The notes below the pieces were generated by a model that saw nothing but the letters and a program-made list of their open reading frames with translations, was not told the DNA's origin and searched no databases. A stretch of 64,000 nucleotides of DNA, taken from the NCBI GenBank assembly GCA_965153455.1, contig OZ234493.1, forward strand, positions 16,172,213 to 16,236,212, written 5' to 3'. Of this stretch, positions 22,962 to 35,924 are shown piece after piece (position 1 is the first letter of the stretch; every line of letters begins with the position of its first letter). The DNA comes from Sphagnum compactum. Its lineage: Eukaryota; Bryophyta; Sphagnopsida; Sphagnales. A program made the translations under genes and the position numbers.

Positions 22962-23230
22962 CAGTGTTGGGCAGGTTTCTACTTTTATGAAGAACCTCCA
23001 GTTCCAGTTCTAATTCGGGTTCCACACATTAATGGAACTGAGAATCCAATCCTGGTCCAGTTCTTCTTCAGGAAGGGAAAAAAAAAAAACCAAACCAAAC
23101 TCTGGTTCTGGTTCTAAAAACTAGACCCAGTTCCAGGTAACCCAGACTAGACCCACTTCAGACCCCCAACAGTTCCAGTCCAGTTGCAGGTGGACCCAGA
23201 CTAGAAGCCTGATTAGTAGAGGCCCCAATT
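22962..23230 (+). mobile_element. Solo hAT-like terminus with GTTCCAG-type subterminal repeats
   Basis: Begins with cagtgttgggca at 22962-22973, whose exact reverse complement (tgcccaacactg) is found at 57616-57627 next to another hAT relic. It is followed by many copies of ccagttc, ggttctggttc and gttccag, which look like subterminal repeats. No matching opposite end lies nearby, so this is a truncated or solo end. The family call rests on the CAGTG start and the link with the 57-kb relic. Confidence 0.5.
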
Positions 23231-23268
23231 GGGTGTGCAGGTAGGTACAGATGCAGATGCTATCTAAA

Positions 23269-23643
23269 AGCATCTCCAGCGGTGCTCAGTATGTGACCCT
23301 GAACAAATACTTACTTTTTCACATCCAAGTTTTAGTTATTTACTTTTGTGCAACCCTACCCATAAAACAGTGGCAACTGGGAGAGCAAATAGGTGAGGGA
23401 CTAATAGCAAACCACTTGGACCAATCAGAAACAGTGAGCAGGAGGAGTCAGATCGTTTTATGACAATCTTTCTTCTCCGCAAGCTGCAAAGCGCTGGTGC
23501 GCCGGTTACCAGCTACCGCGAAGTGTGTAATAATATAAATGCAGAGCCAAAACTGTTTTTCCTGAGCCAAACGGGGCATGTTTTCACTTTTCGTCATCCA
23601 ATTTGGTGTGCAGGGTCACATATTGAGCACCGCTGGAGATGCT
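23269..23643. mobile_element. MITE with 35-bp terminal inverted repeats
   Basis: The left end agcatctccagcggtgctc... continuing to tgaccctg (23269-23303) is matched by the reverse complement of 23609-23643, with one mismatch (cagtatg versus caatatg). The element is about 375 bases long. Its interior has no transposase and is more GC-rich than its surroundings. GCATCTCCAGC-type ends are common on plant miniature elements. A clean target-site duplication is not obvious, so the superfamily is unassigned. Confidence 0.85.
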
Positions 23644-26636
23644 AGAACCATGTTAGGACTTATTAGAACGCTCCATCATTTTTCATGACTTTTTATTTGA
23701 ACCCATCATGCAATGGCACATCCATTCTGCAATGCGCCGCCTTCTTTACCTCTCATTATTAACCAGTTGTACCTGTGTATGTCTGTGATACTACTCTTGT
23801 TTGCTAACATGGTTTGTTTCACACTTTGCAAGCTTTGATTGAATAGCACCTTCAGCTTTTTCAAATTTTATTAGGGTTGCAATTGGCATTCGAGTTGTTG
23901 TCAAACTATCAAATTTTTATGTGCAAGAAAAAGACAAAAACACACTAGGTAGGACTCTAAGTGTGCGAGGACCAATTTCTGGCGAAACTCTTCTGCCAAA
24001 TGGTGATTTTTTTTCTTCAAAATGGCAAAAGAAAGTGCTTATGGATTTTTCTACTCACCAACATTTGGGGAAAAAAAAATTCAATTCTAAGAATCACGAA
24101 AATGAAATTCTATCTTTAAGTTCCTGTAGATAGGCAAAAATATAAAATGATGATTTAGATCAGTTTCCTTTCACACTTTTAATAGCCAAATTTAATTCAT
24201 TCATCTTATGGATGATGGGCACTTTAGTTACATCACAAAAATAAATAAATAAATAACACACACACACACACACACAATGTGTTTTTTTGTGGCAAAATTT
24301 CACCACTTGGTGACCAAAATAAAGGGGTGGCTACAACTTGTATAAAGGAATTTTTTTGGAAAAAAAAGTTTTCATATTTAGAGGCCAAAAAAAACAGATT
24401 GAAATCATCATATTTAAATTATAGGTTCTTGAATGTCGTCAGTATATAATAGGGTATCAACAATATTCTACTTTTCTCTCAGACCTGTAGCCAAATTTGG
24501 CTAAATCCTCCTCTTGTGGATGATCACCAGTGCACAAGTCCCACAAAATTGAAAAAAACAAAAAAAAAAAAACAAAAACAAATAACAGAATTAAAACATA
24601 CCCTACTCTCTACCTTGGCAGCTTCAACACTAATTAATTATATTATTTTCAGAAATGTTGAAAATTTCACCCCAAAATATTTTTAAAATAAAATTATGAG
24701 GGGATGTATTGAAATGTTAAGAATATTTTATTTGTTGAAATGAAACTTCCAAATTTAATTAGTTAATTAATTAATTATTCAACAAACATGTGTCAAAGCT
24801 ATGCTTGAGTTTTCCTAACTCAAGTCTACCCCGCACTACTAAATAGTACTACTACCTCCTCTTCTTCTCAGAGCTTGGTTTTCCTCATCTTTGTCTACTT
24901 ATACCATAAATAGCCTAGGGTCAATTTCCACATTGACAAAATGGATATATAATTTTTTTTAAAAAATGAATTCGTTTTTTGAATTTTTGAATTATATTAT
25001 TTTTTCATCATCTACTATAATATTGTGATATGAGTGGTGAAATTATTCAGAATGTAGGCTATGATAATTATGATGATTTCCAACATGTCAACTTCATATT
25101 TTCACAAATTTTCAGGATTATTTAATTACAAAATTTACCTTAGGGTAAGGTAATAAGAAAAAAAGTTCAACTTAAGTCATTTACTTTGAAGTTCATAGGA
25201 GGGTTTGGTATTTTATTTTTTAAATTTCTTTTTCCCTTCAATTTTTAGATGTTAGAAAAGTGGAGAATTTTTGTTGAAAAAAATACATTTTACACTTGAA
25301 ACACACTTAACCCTATAGATCCCAACATCTAATTTTGGTAACCCTTTCGGGCAGCTCGTTTAGGCTTTCAGGCCTGGGGCTAGTTTATATTAGTCTGAAT
25401 TCAGTACAATTCTAGTGCAAACAATTTTCTTGAAAATTAATTTTTTTTAAAAATAATTAATTATTTTTAAATTTAATTTTCTTACAAATAATTTAATTAT
25501 TTTTCTTTCAATGATTTTATATTATTTGAAATTTTAAAGTACTTCAAAATATATATCACTATACAGTTGATTCATGCCATTGTGGTTAAAGAAGACATAA
25601 CAACAAGTTAAAGTTTTGCAAGAACAGGCACACAATTTTCTGCTAAGGTCTTGTTGTTCACATTCCAACACATTTGTATTGAAACCCATGAAACAAAATG
25701 CTAAAACATTATTGAAATCATGTTCAAGCATATATATTATAACAAATAAATAAACAAATAATAAATAAATAAATACATAGATAAATAAATATTACTATAA
25801 TGAAAACCTATTATGATACAAAAAGACATGGAATTCAAACTCTCCAGTGCAAAATTGTTGGAGTTCCCCCCAGCAAGCTCATGTGCTTCAGACTTCTAAA
25901 TAGATAGTAGATGCAAAACCCATTAATGAGTGAGAACCCCATTAAACCCTAAACCCTAAAACAATACTTATCAATTGCAACCACCTTTGACATCTTCACC
26001 TTTCTCTGTGCCAGGGAATGTGCAGTAAAGCCAGATCTGGCTTTTTGTTTTTTTGTTTTTTTTTTTTGGAATTAAAAACTGGTCTGAAGTCTGAATAGCA
26101 GATATTTAAATATTTTTGAAAAAGAATTATTTATTGGGTGTTGCTGCATATTAAGCTGAATACTCAAGTTTTAGGGTTTGTTATTACTCATTTAATGAGG
26201 TTTCTTTAGTCTTCAATACATGAACACTTAAGGTTATAGACATCTTCTATTGATCAATGGTTTATTTTTATTTTTATTTTTTCTATTTTTTGGAGTAAGA
26301 GTAACTGTGAGCATCCCAAGGTAGATTTAGCATTTATTGAAATATTTTCACTGATAAATATTATTAAACTATTTAATAATAACACTGATAGTGAACAGCA
26401 GTTTGTATTTGTGGCAAAAAATTTCACACTTTGAGGACAACAAAAAATTGGATTATTTTTTTAAAAAGTGTAAATTTAAAAAAATTGCTAAAAATTCAGA
26501 GAAATTTATTAAACTTTGGAAAACCCTAACTGGAAAAAGAAAAAGAAAAATATTCAATTAAAAAAATTGAAAATACACTGATAGTGATGCCACAGAATAA
26601 CCAGGACAAAATGTGAAGAGGGCTGCTTTCATTGAG
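23644..26636. other. AT-rich intergenic DNA with microsatellites
   Basis: No gene is seen. It contains an AAAT run then a CA dinucleotide run (24235-24276), an AT-rich palindromic stretch of ttaatt words (25430-25510), an AAAT-type microsatellite (25741-25795), and a short taaaccctaaaccctaaa telomere-type run (25943-25960). Confidence 0.55.
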
Positions 26637-26822
26637 CTTGTTTGGTTTAGGCCCTAAACCCTAAACCCCTAAACCAAACAAGGGTTAGGGTTTAGGGTTT
26701 AGGGTTTAGGCTAGAGGCCCCCATCAAACATTAAACCCCTAAACCAAACAAGGGTTTAGGGTTTAGGGTTTTTGTTTGTTTGTTTTTGTGGTTTAGGGTT
26801 TAGGCTAGAGGCCCCCATCAAG
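26637..26822. repeat. Duplicated telomere-like repeat with a 46-base hairpin
   Basis: 26637-26682 is a near palindrome: cttgtttggtttag pairs with ctaaaccaaacaag across a ccctaaaccctaaac loop. It is followed by gggtttaggg runs and then ggctagaggcccccatcaa. The set aacccctaaaccaaacaagg...tttaggctagaggcccccatcaa occurs twice, ending near 26727 and 26821. CCCTAAA and TTTAGGG tracts face each other, so a larger foldback is possible. Confidence 0.8.
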
Positions 26823-27959
26823 ATTTTTTTCCAACTTTTTCAAGTTCTGGGAAGTCAAGATTTGATCTGGAGATGTGTCAGAAACAGTCAATGGATGCAG
26901 AGTGAGAGAAGAAGTGATAATTATGTAGCAATTTTGATCATTAGCATTTGTGGGCTCTGCCCAGACTCCAGAGGGGAAAAGAAGAAGAAGAAGATGATTT
27001 TCATGTTGGGTTTATTACTCCTGGACACACACACACAATTCTTGGCTTGACATGAACCCAATCTGTGGGTGACACCTGGAGATCTAGGTGGACTAGATTT
27101 CATTCATTCATTCATTCATTTAATTACATTCAAGTTAGGTTACCTAACCCATGGTTCCACACTTCCACCATCTTCCAAGGTGCCTCTCTTAGGTGATCTA
27201 TAGCACCTACTACACTTGTACCCCCATTTGTAAGAACCCTTTATTGATTTTTTTTCTTTTTCTTTTTTTCAAAAACCCTTTGAAAATCTCTTCTCTTTAC
27301 ATTCTTTTAAATTGGCTAATTGCTCTCCTTGTAAAAGGAATGGGTGAATGCTAGGTAGGATCATTAAAATAATATATATAACATATGGGTCCTCCCTTAT
27401 CCGAGGGTCACATGGAAATTTTCATTGAATCAAAATTAAAAGGCATTTGGTCAAATATGCTAGATATTGAATATGCTCCATATATCAATATATACGCTCC
27501 ATTGCTATATCAATATATGATCTCATTTGAATAATGAACATTGTGAATTGTGCTCAACATGACCTTGCAATTGATTAACTATTGTGATTTATTTTCTTTA
27601 TCACTCTTAATGATCTAATCACATGGATATATAAGAAGTGTTTTATATGTTGGAAAACCAAAATTTCCCTATATCCTTAGAACAAAAGTTTTTATATAGG
27701 TTCTAATATGATGGACATGATGGTTGGGTTTTAAAAACTAAAACCCAATACCTAGTGCTATGACCTTTGAAATTTTCTATTTACTTCACCCTAGTTAGTT
27801 ATATGATACCGTCAATGTCATATATTATTTATATGGAAGATATAGCAAAAAAAGAAACCTTATATTTGATCAACACTAAAAATCACTCAACTTAGTCCCA
27901 TGAGTTCCAAAGCTTTTCCAAGAGATTATTTACCAATTATACATAAGTAATTTGCTAAG
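26823..27959. other. AT-rich intergenic DNA
   Basis: No gene is seen. An ATTC tetranucleotide run lies at 27099-27120. The short open frame near 26772-27050 has no recognisable domain. Confidence 0.5.
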
Positions 27960-28110
27960 TACTAACACCAAACTTGTCATTGAGGACCTAATTATACCTA
28001 CAGTGAAATTTTTACATTAGGCTAATGTTCACTTAACATTATTCTATCATGCCTATTTGACATTCAATGCCACCTAGATTTTCACTTAACACTGACTTTG
28101 CACCTTAAGT
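27960..28110 (+). repeat. Dispersed ~150-bp repeat, copy 1
   Basis: Shares with 50443-50595 the ordered words taacaccaa..ttgtcatt.aggacctaa, then ttcacttaacatt/ttcatttaatatt, then atgccacctagattttcact followed by taaca(c/t)t. The identity is partial but collinear over the whole segment. Confidence 0.6.
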
Positions 28111-29207
28111 ATTACATCCTTCTATTATGCTGCCCTACTAAACTACTTCATCCCCTTGACATAATCAACAACTAACCCTACACTTTCTTCAAGTTGGTCC
28201 ATGAACTAATGGGCATGAACAAATCAAGACACAATTGAGGTAATGACATTAACAAAAATGGGTTGACAAAAACACTATCCAATTGATAAGTGGTCACCTA
28301 TAGTAGAACCAAAGATGACGAAACACCTACCAATAGGAGGTGTTTCAAAGCTCAACCATGCCCTAACCAACTATTGTAGTACCTTGGTAGCCTCAACACA
28401 TGTTCATCAATTAATTAATTAATTAATTAATTTAAAAATTCTCATTTCAACAAATAAAATATTCTTTTGAAGATTCAATATTTTCCTTCACAATTTTTTA
28501 AAATTTAAAATACTCCTAAAATTCTAACTTTTTAAAAGTAATACAATTAATGTTGAAGCTTTCGATGTAGTAATGTATACTTGTGTGTTTTCTTGGGTAG
28601 GGAGGCAATGGTGATGTAGCAAGTCTCCCCTAAAAAAGTTTGAGTAATTGTAGGAGGTACAAGTTTATCTTGGGAGGGTTATTCCTTGTATATTTTATGA
28701 AGCACCTAAGCATGTGAGATGAAAAGTTTTTTTTCGGGATATGATATGAAAGAATGAAATCTTTTATTAAAATTGAGAATATTTTAAATATTTTAAATAT
28801 ATTCTCATAGTCCATTTTTTGGCACCCCATTTACATTGGAATGAATTATAAATTATTATTTTTCATTAAATTACACCCATTTTTATTTTATCTTTTCAAT
28901 TTTGTGATGTAGTTGAAGTGGCAATAATCCATAACCAAATTTGGCTACATACTAGATATGAAAGTAGAAAAGAAACAAACATCCTTCTATATTCTTGACT
29001 ACCTATTGGAAGTAATTGTAAAAATATGGTGATTTGGAAAAATATTCTTCCAAATCTAGCAAATTTAGGTCATTTTCTCTACGAAAAATCCTTTGCATAG
29101 GTTTAAATCTTATTTTCCAAGTCAAATTGGATGAAATTTCACCAAAAATTATTTTAAAAAATGGTTACACCCCCTTTTATTTTTGCACCTCATTTGGAAA
29201 AGAAAAG
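28111..29207. other. AT-rich intergenic DNA
   Basis: No gene is seen. A small perfect-stem hairpin (gaaacacct-accaat-aggaggtgtttc) lies just before this stretch's neighbourhood, at about 28319-28345. A TTAA-type microsatellite lies at 28410-28432. Confidence 0.5.
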
Positions 29208-29675
29208 GAAGTAATCTCCCTTGGGAGCTCACCTTCTAGGCCTCGCCTTGTCGTTTACCCACTATGTTTTTCCAACACCATGATTGTCATAAGGTTTTCA
29301 TGCAAGCTCAACTTGACCCCACTTGAACAAATGCCATAATCCCACAACAATTGAGCAATTTTCAAGTTCCCTAGAGTTATTCTTCCTCCTTGGTCACCCA
29401 AGGTCATACCACATCTTCCTCCTTTGTCACCCAAGGTCATACCATATTTCAACTTTCAAGACCCTAAAGGATAGCCCTACTCTCCTTCCTCTTCAAATGT
29501 TAATGCAATTATCATCAACCTTTTCCATGTCTTTCCTACTTGTGGGGACTTGGGTGTGCTTTTGACCATAGAGGTCCCAACACTCATTTTCACCTTGGGT
29601 GCATGCTTACTCAAGTTCATGCCTAGGGTTGGCCTAGAAACCTTGAAAGGTGAGCTCCCAAGGGAGGGTACTTCC
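29208..29675. mobile_element. Inverted-repeat-bounded element, about 470 bases
   Basis: The left arm ggaagta..ctcccttgggagctcacctt (29208-29234) is the reverse complement of 29646-29673, with two central mismatches. The interior has no transposase. It holds a 34-base tandem duplication (tcctccttggtcacccaagg and tcctcctttgtcacccaagg) near 29389-29450. This could be a miniature element or a foldback element; target duplications were not resolved. Confidence 0.5.
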
Positions 29676-30109
29676 TAGGGCAGGCTAGACCTCATGCAAG
29701 GCCAACCTTGGAGAGGAACTGGAGCAGGCTTCTTTGTTTTGGCAAAATTTCACCAAAATGTGAAATTTAAAAAAAAAACACACAAACAACCGAAGTGATT
29801 TTGTATGGTTTCAATTGTTGAGTGTGAGAGAAAACTATAGTAAAAATGCCATATCATTAAAAAAAAAATTCAATGTCTAGCCATAAATATAAAAGGTTGA
29901 TTAAAGATTTGGATTTCATATTGCTCTATAGCCAGATTTTCCTAGGGATGATTATCATTTTTCCTACATCTTCCTATCTACAATCACCACATAGGCTATA
30001 TATTTTTAAATCCTTTTTTTTAAAACTCTGAACTGGAAGCAAAATGCACATTGTTAAAGACAAGAGGTGAAGATCATGTTTGAGAGTTGTCCATTCCTTC
30101 CAATCAACC
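29676..30109. other. Intergenic DNA
   Basis: AT-rich with A-runs. I see no gene or structured repeat. Confidence 0.5.
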
Positions 30110-30985
30110 CAACTAGTGTAGCCTGTGCTGTTGGTCCAAGTGTGAACTGAATACCCAATTACATTTTTCCTTCCAAAACCATTTTTTGGTAATTTAATTG
30201 AATTTTCAATAACAAAAATTTACTCAAAATGCAATATCTTTCGCACCTTAGGTCTAAAATTATCCAAATTAACTTAATTAAATCCTACCCACTAAGGGCT
30301 TTCCAACAATACCAAGAGTGCATCCAAATTCTCTTATTATAATTTTTAAATTTTGATTTAAATGAATTTTCAGTGAAATTTTGTTTAATATTCAATAACT
30401 TTTCCATAATATGTTGAAACATTATGAAATGACTAATATGTGTACCCCTACTCATCAAGAGCTTTCCAAGAGTATCAAGAGTGTGGTAAAAGACACTATG
30501 CTTTTGGGAGATCTTATCATGACAAACAAACTACCTTCCTTCATAATAGACTAGTGTAAGATGTGTCGTTGGCCCAAGTGTGACCTAGTTACCCCAAAAC
30601 AATTCCTTGCAAAACCATTTTTTGTAATGTAATTGAATTTACGATGACAAAAAAAACTACTCAAAATTCAATATCACTCACACCTCAAATCTTAAAATTT
30701 TCAAATCACTTTCATTAAATCCTACTCATCAAGGGCTTTCAAAATTAGGACCCAAAAAATTCCTCTATAAATTTTAGTTTTTATTTCAATGAATGTTGAG
30801 TGAAAAATTGTGCAATATTCAATAACTTTTCTCCAATTGTAAATCAAAACATTATGAAATCAACTTGCTACACCCCCTATAGCTAGTTATTGAGGGCTTT
30901 TCAACGGTACCCAAGAGCATGACAAGAGGTGCCATCATGGTTTGGGACATCTCAACAATGACAAACAATGAAAACAAAAACAAGG
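30110..30985 (+). repeat. Two tandem copies of a ~435-bp repeat
   Basis: Copy 1 (about 30110-30545) and copy 2 (about 30546-30985) share the ordered words gtgta(g/a)..tg..ttggcccaagtgtga, ccttccaaaacca, ttcaataacaaaaa, caatatct, ttaaatcctac(c/t)ca, aagggctttcca, and attcaataacttttc. Within each unit the phrase tactcatcaagggctttc...taccaagag occurs twice, about 200 bases apart, so the unit is itself built from two diverged halves. A third copy lies at 35925-36335. No coding capacity. Confidence 0.75.
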
Positions 30986-30996
30986 CATCACAATTT

Positions 30997-31140
30997 AAAC
31001 CCTAAACCCTAAACCCTAAAAACACTTTCACCAAAAAAAAACTGGTTCAAATACACAAAACTTTCGGCTATTCAAATACTCAAAGCTTTTCCTTTGAATA
31101 GAGAGAGAGAGAGAGAGCTATCTATATATATATATATATA
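30997..31140. repeat. Telomere-type run followed by GA and TA microsatellites
   Basis: taaaccctaaaccctaaacc occupies most of 30997-31020. A GA run lies at 31101-31117 and a TA run at 31122-31140. The tracts are simple and directly visible. Confidence 0.9.
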
Positions 31141-34100
31141 TTACTTTGTGGGTAATTGTGATCCTTAATATATTTGCGGCATAAGAAATTGATATCAAAA
31201 TAGGTGGATGCTACCCGTGTTGCACGGTTCTTAGATTTTGTTATAACCTTTGGTTCCAGGTTTTCAAATTAAAAAATTCAAAAAATCAAAGATCCGTTGG
31301 TTCTAAGTCCGTTTTTTTTTAATTAAAAAAAAATCAGAGTAAAATAACAACCACGGTTGGTTTCCGGGTTTTTGAATTTTTTTTTCAAAGAACTGATATG
31401 TGTGTCCTGAAAGAACCGACAAAGGGGCAAATGGGTTCAGGTAGGTTCTTTGACCGGTTCTTTGAAACAAGTGTTTATTTTTTGTGTGGAGAAACACAGT
31501 TTCGGGTCAATTCAGGTTCTTGTGGATGCTTTTGGAACTGATGGTGGGTGGGTGGAGGGTCCATATACTCAAAAGATACCCGCCGGTTCCTTCTTTGATG
31601 AGAAAAGCAGAAGACAACCTACTACCACCACATTGGATGCTACTCAAACTGAATGAAGACAAAACACAAAAGTCATTGGTAAAAAGATTGTCAGCCCAAG
31701 GAAGGAAGGAAGGAAGGAAGGAAGGAAGGAGACCAAATTCATTTTAAAAATGGGGGGGTCTGAAAAGAGCCAGTACTAAGAGTATTAGGCTAAGTGACCT
31801 AACAAGTATGGGAATAGTGTAAAGACTCCTTCCTACACAGCCCATCTCCTAAAGGACCTTACTTAGCCTTCACTCTACATATGTAGCTCACTGCTCAACA
31901 TAACAAAGGGGTGTGTCAGTCACACACACTGTGGCCTTGCCATTTACATTAAAAATACATATCTTAAGGTGAAAGAAAATTTATAGAAACTCAAACATTT
32001 CACCATGCAAAAATATAATCTTCATTAAAAAAATCCTCTAAAAGAAACCAAAATCCTTCAAGATATTAGAACTCTATATCAACTAATCTCAAGTTTCCAT
32101 ACAAGCCAAAATATCATGTTTAAAAAATCCTCATATAAAAATAGACCTATTATTATTTATTACCTAGCCAGGGCCAAAATCCCTTAAGCTACTTAAGCTA
32201 CTATACTCTATAATGAATCTAAACACAATATCCTTCTTGCCTTGGTAGTAGGCAAGATCAACAAATAACAACCTTGCAAAGACTTTAGGACACTCTTTCC
32301 TATGCTTGGCACAAATTTTCAAGGTGCTAAAAGATAAAATCACCCCATTCTAAAAACCACTTTCCATGAGTATTGGAATAGTTGGTCCCATAGTGCAACA
32401 CTTTCTACAAGGCGTTGGCATGGTGGCCATGGCCTCACCATGCCCCTTCCCCCCTTCCCCAACAAACCTCGGTTGGAATGCCCCTTGTTAGTTGTGGAAC
32501 CTCCCCAAGACAAATTTCTGTTCAAAGTTGGCAAGGGATGGTTACATGGAAGACCTTGCATGAGTTGGCATTATCGTGTGAGAGATCCCACTCACATGAG
32601 CAATATAGTGAGGAAGAACCATGGATGTCAACCATGGATGTCAATCCAAATAAGCATTCCTTGATTGTCATGATGGGGATGCAATGTTATTAGGGCATTT
32701 TGCCCTCGACCTTGGGTTCCACCCTTCATTCCTAATGCCTTGATGGTGGCCATGGCCTCAAGCTCAGTCTCACACCCCTATGAACTCCTAAAACTTTGCA
32801 TCAAGCCCCTCCACATGGAAGAATGCCTCTAGGACCTTCAAAAGGAGGCAATACAAACAAAGTGTAGGGTAAAGCCCTTGGTTGGGAGCACTCCCAAAAT
32901 GAGGGGCCTAGGATGAGGGAGGTGGTAGGTAGGCAACTCTCATTCTCCATTTTGGGAATCCCCTCCATCTATGGATTTTTATTCATTATCATGAACCTAA
33001 ACATGTGTAGATCACAAAGCATAGGAAGGAAAACCTTCTATATTGTCAATGACTTAGACATATTAAGCAATAGGCATAAGCAATTTAGAAAGTTCTTATG
33101 CCTTTTGCTTAATATCTTACAAGCATAAGATCCCTCCTCTTAATTACCTACATAGAAATCACTTACATTCCTTATTACCAACTTACCTACCGTACTTTGG
33201 TACTTACCCAAGTACATATAAGGTTTCCTTGACCTTCACGGCCAAGGAGGGAACACTAGGGTTTACAAGATAGGTTATCAAGGTGGACTTAAGTTGTGGT
33301 TCATCGACAACTGAGTCATAATGGGTTTCCAATGGATGTAGGGGTGGGTGCTCGGTCACATAATCCAGTTCACTTGAAAAAGGTTGGGGTGAAAGGTGGA
33401 ATCTCTATTCGAGTGATAATTACCTACAAGATGAAGGTTGGTAGTGTGTATGTGTATCAGTTGAGAGAAGGTAGCTCAACTCCTACTTCAAGGACTTGAG
33501 TTGTGCCATCTTTTACTCCACCTTCATGGAAAAATAGCTTGTTGCATAAGGTAATGTCCCAAACCATATGGAAGATGATGTCAACAAGTTGTGATTTTTT
33601 GCTTTTGTCGAAGGTGAGGGTAGGGGTGAGATGAAGGATCCATCAGTTTGGGGATCCTACCAAAGAAATATGTAGACAAAGAGTGAGATATAAAGTTCAC
33701 AAGCAAAGCATGTGATTCATTTTCCTTTTGAATAAAAGTGGACCCCATTAATCAAAATTAAGTGAAAGTTGCATGAGCAGACAAAATCATCATTTTGAAA
33801 GTGTAAGGTAAAGCCCTAGCCAAAAGCTTTACCATGTGTAAAGACCGTAGAATTTTTTATTTTAAGAACCTCGATACTCATTGAGTATCACACAAAAGAA
33901 AGAGGAGGACAAGCCTTTCAACAAATGAAATGCATCCAAATGTGGGCATTTTTTATTTTTCAAAACACCCATCCTTTATGGTGGACAATTTATATCCCCA
34001 AAAAGTATAAGATATACAACAATGTTGTGTGCGTAAGCAAAAAATATATTTACTCATCATGTAAAACTAAGCAAGTGTAAATTATTAACAACTACCTTGC

Positions 34101-35924
34101 CAATTTTTTGGCATTTAAAACTTATCTTACCCTACCCACTATGTGAATATATATTTTTAGATTTACACAAGGGAATTGTAAAAATTTTAATTACATTTAC
34201 ATAACCCTATGTAAATTCATTCAGTAGGGTAAGTGTATTGTATACCCTTAGTGACTATATTTATATGTAATTCATATTAATTAATTTTGAATGCATCCCA
34301 AGGCTCAATGTTTTCTTATAACAATTGACCAATTAGATTGACCCTTCATAAATTAAAAAATTAATATTTTAAATGTTCCCTAAATAGAAGCTTTTACCAT
34401 CAATAAAGCTTTTAGTTCATATATACAATACATGCCCACACTTTTTAAACAAAAGAACATGCAATGAATTGTGATCCCTTGTGAGGAATGTGTTGGATGC
34501 ACATTCCTAAATGCATGGTGTCTCACCTCATTGTTTTGAGTAAAATTTTCATTCTTAACTTTGTTAATCATCATTTCATTATGCTATTTACACGTACACG
34601 AAATGTAAGTCCTAAACCACAAATATGGCCCAAGGCTCGGAATGCACACCTACACTCTTCTTGCAAAGTGAAATGTGATCCTAGCCATAAGTAGATGAGG
34701 AGGTTGTGAGAGTGGGAAGGAGCAGCTGACAGACCTTAGACCTATAAGTAGGCATAAGACCCCCTAGGTATAAGGTCAGTTCTACTCTAAATGGTAGTTG
34801 TAAGGTCCTCTCTCTCTTTTCTAGGAGGGATGGTGATGGCCATAATATATGTGCACCTTCAAATACACTAGGAAATTTCTTCAAGTGCTTTTCATTGTTT
34901 GCACAACCCCTCCCACAAGTTTTTGAGCATAGGGTCTCACACAATTTTTGGTAACCAATACGGGTACCATCATTGTAAGAAATCAGTGTTGGGTGGGTAT
35001 GTCTTTTGCCTGATATACCCATGGGTATATAACAGAGCAAATAGCTCTTGTACCCAGCTGAATAAAAAGTTGGATTACCTTTTTTACTTACCCTACCTGG
35101 TTGGTAAATGTCTTAAGACTTACCTTGTCTTTATTTTACCCAACTAATATTAGTTGATGTTTACCCTTATTATCCAGGGGAGGGGAATAGTTTTGGAGTG
35201 GGTAAGTAAAGGGTATATGTCAAAATCATTATATAACATATAACCATTTTCATATTTTGTAATGCATGTAGTTATCATGGATTTTTTAAAATTATAGTGA
35301 CTAAATATTGAATTTTTTTCTTTTGGAATTTTATTTTATTCATTAAATTAATTGCTTTGAAAAAAAATCTTACCATATGCTCTTGAAACCCATATAAATT
35401 TACTTTCATTTTTCATTATAAAACTTCTTTAAAAAATTTAACCCTATAAGTAATTGGTTTATATATATATATATATCCAATTGACATTTCAAACATGAAC
35501 ATGTGAAATTTTAAACACCTATATATATATATATATAGAAATTGCACAAGTGTGGCACCTTTCAAAGTGAAGAAAGACAATTACTTATCCAATTGGCATT
35601 TATCCACTTATAATCACATGGTATGTGTAGGGCAAATGATGAAATATTTACCCTGCACTTACTTTACCAATGGGGTAAATGTTCATCATTTACTTTTAAC
35701 TTTACCTGGGTTTGAGTATTTTGCAAAGCCCTTTATATTGTTACCCTTACCTAGTTTGAATTTTTTGGGAAGCTTATGTACATTTACCTAGCTGATATAT
35801 GTTCTGGGAATTACTATTTACTCACATCTGAGTGACATATGAAACTTGATATCCTCATCCAACACTTGACAAAAGTAAGAACCCCAATATTTTTTTTAAT
35901 TGCTTGTAAACATTATAAATACTA
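31141..35924. other. Long intergenic stretch without a supported gene
   Basis: 31230-31580 has ggttctttgaccggttcttt-like words similar to the subterminal repeats at 22962-23230, so it may be another decayed hAT end. A GGAA tetranucleotide run lies at 31699-31730. Open frames at 32340-32693 and 33296-33499 have no recognisable domain. Two short TA runs (35459-35476 and 35521-35537) lie about 45 bases apart. Confidence 0.45.

Noticed and set aside
26637-31020. Telomere-type TTTAGGG/CCCTAAA runs as evidence of a chromosome end
   Set aside because: The runs are short, internal, in both orientations and surrounded by ordinary sequence, so they are interstitial.
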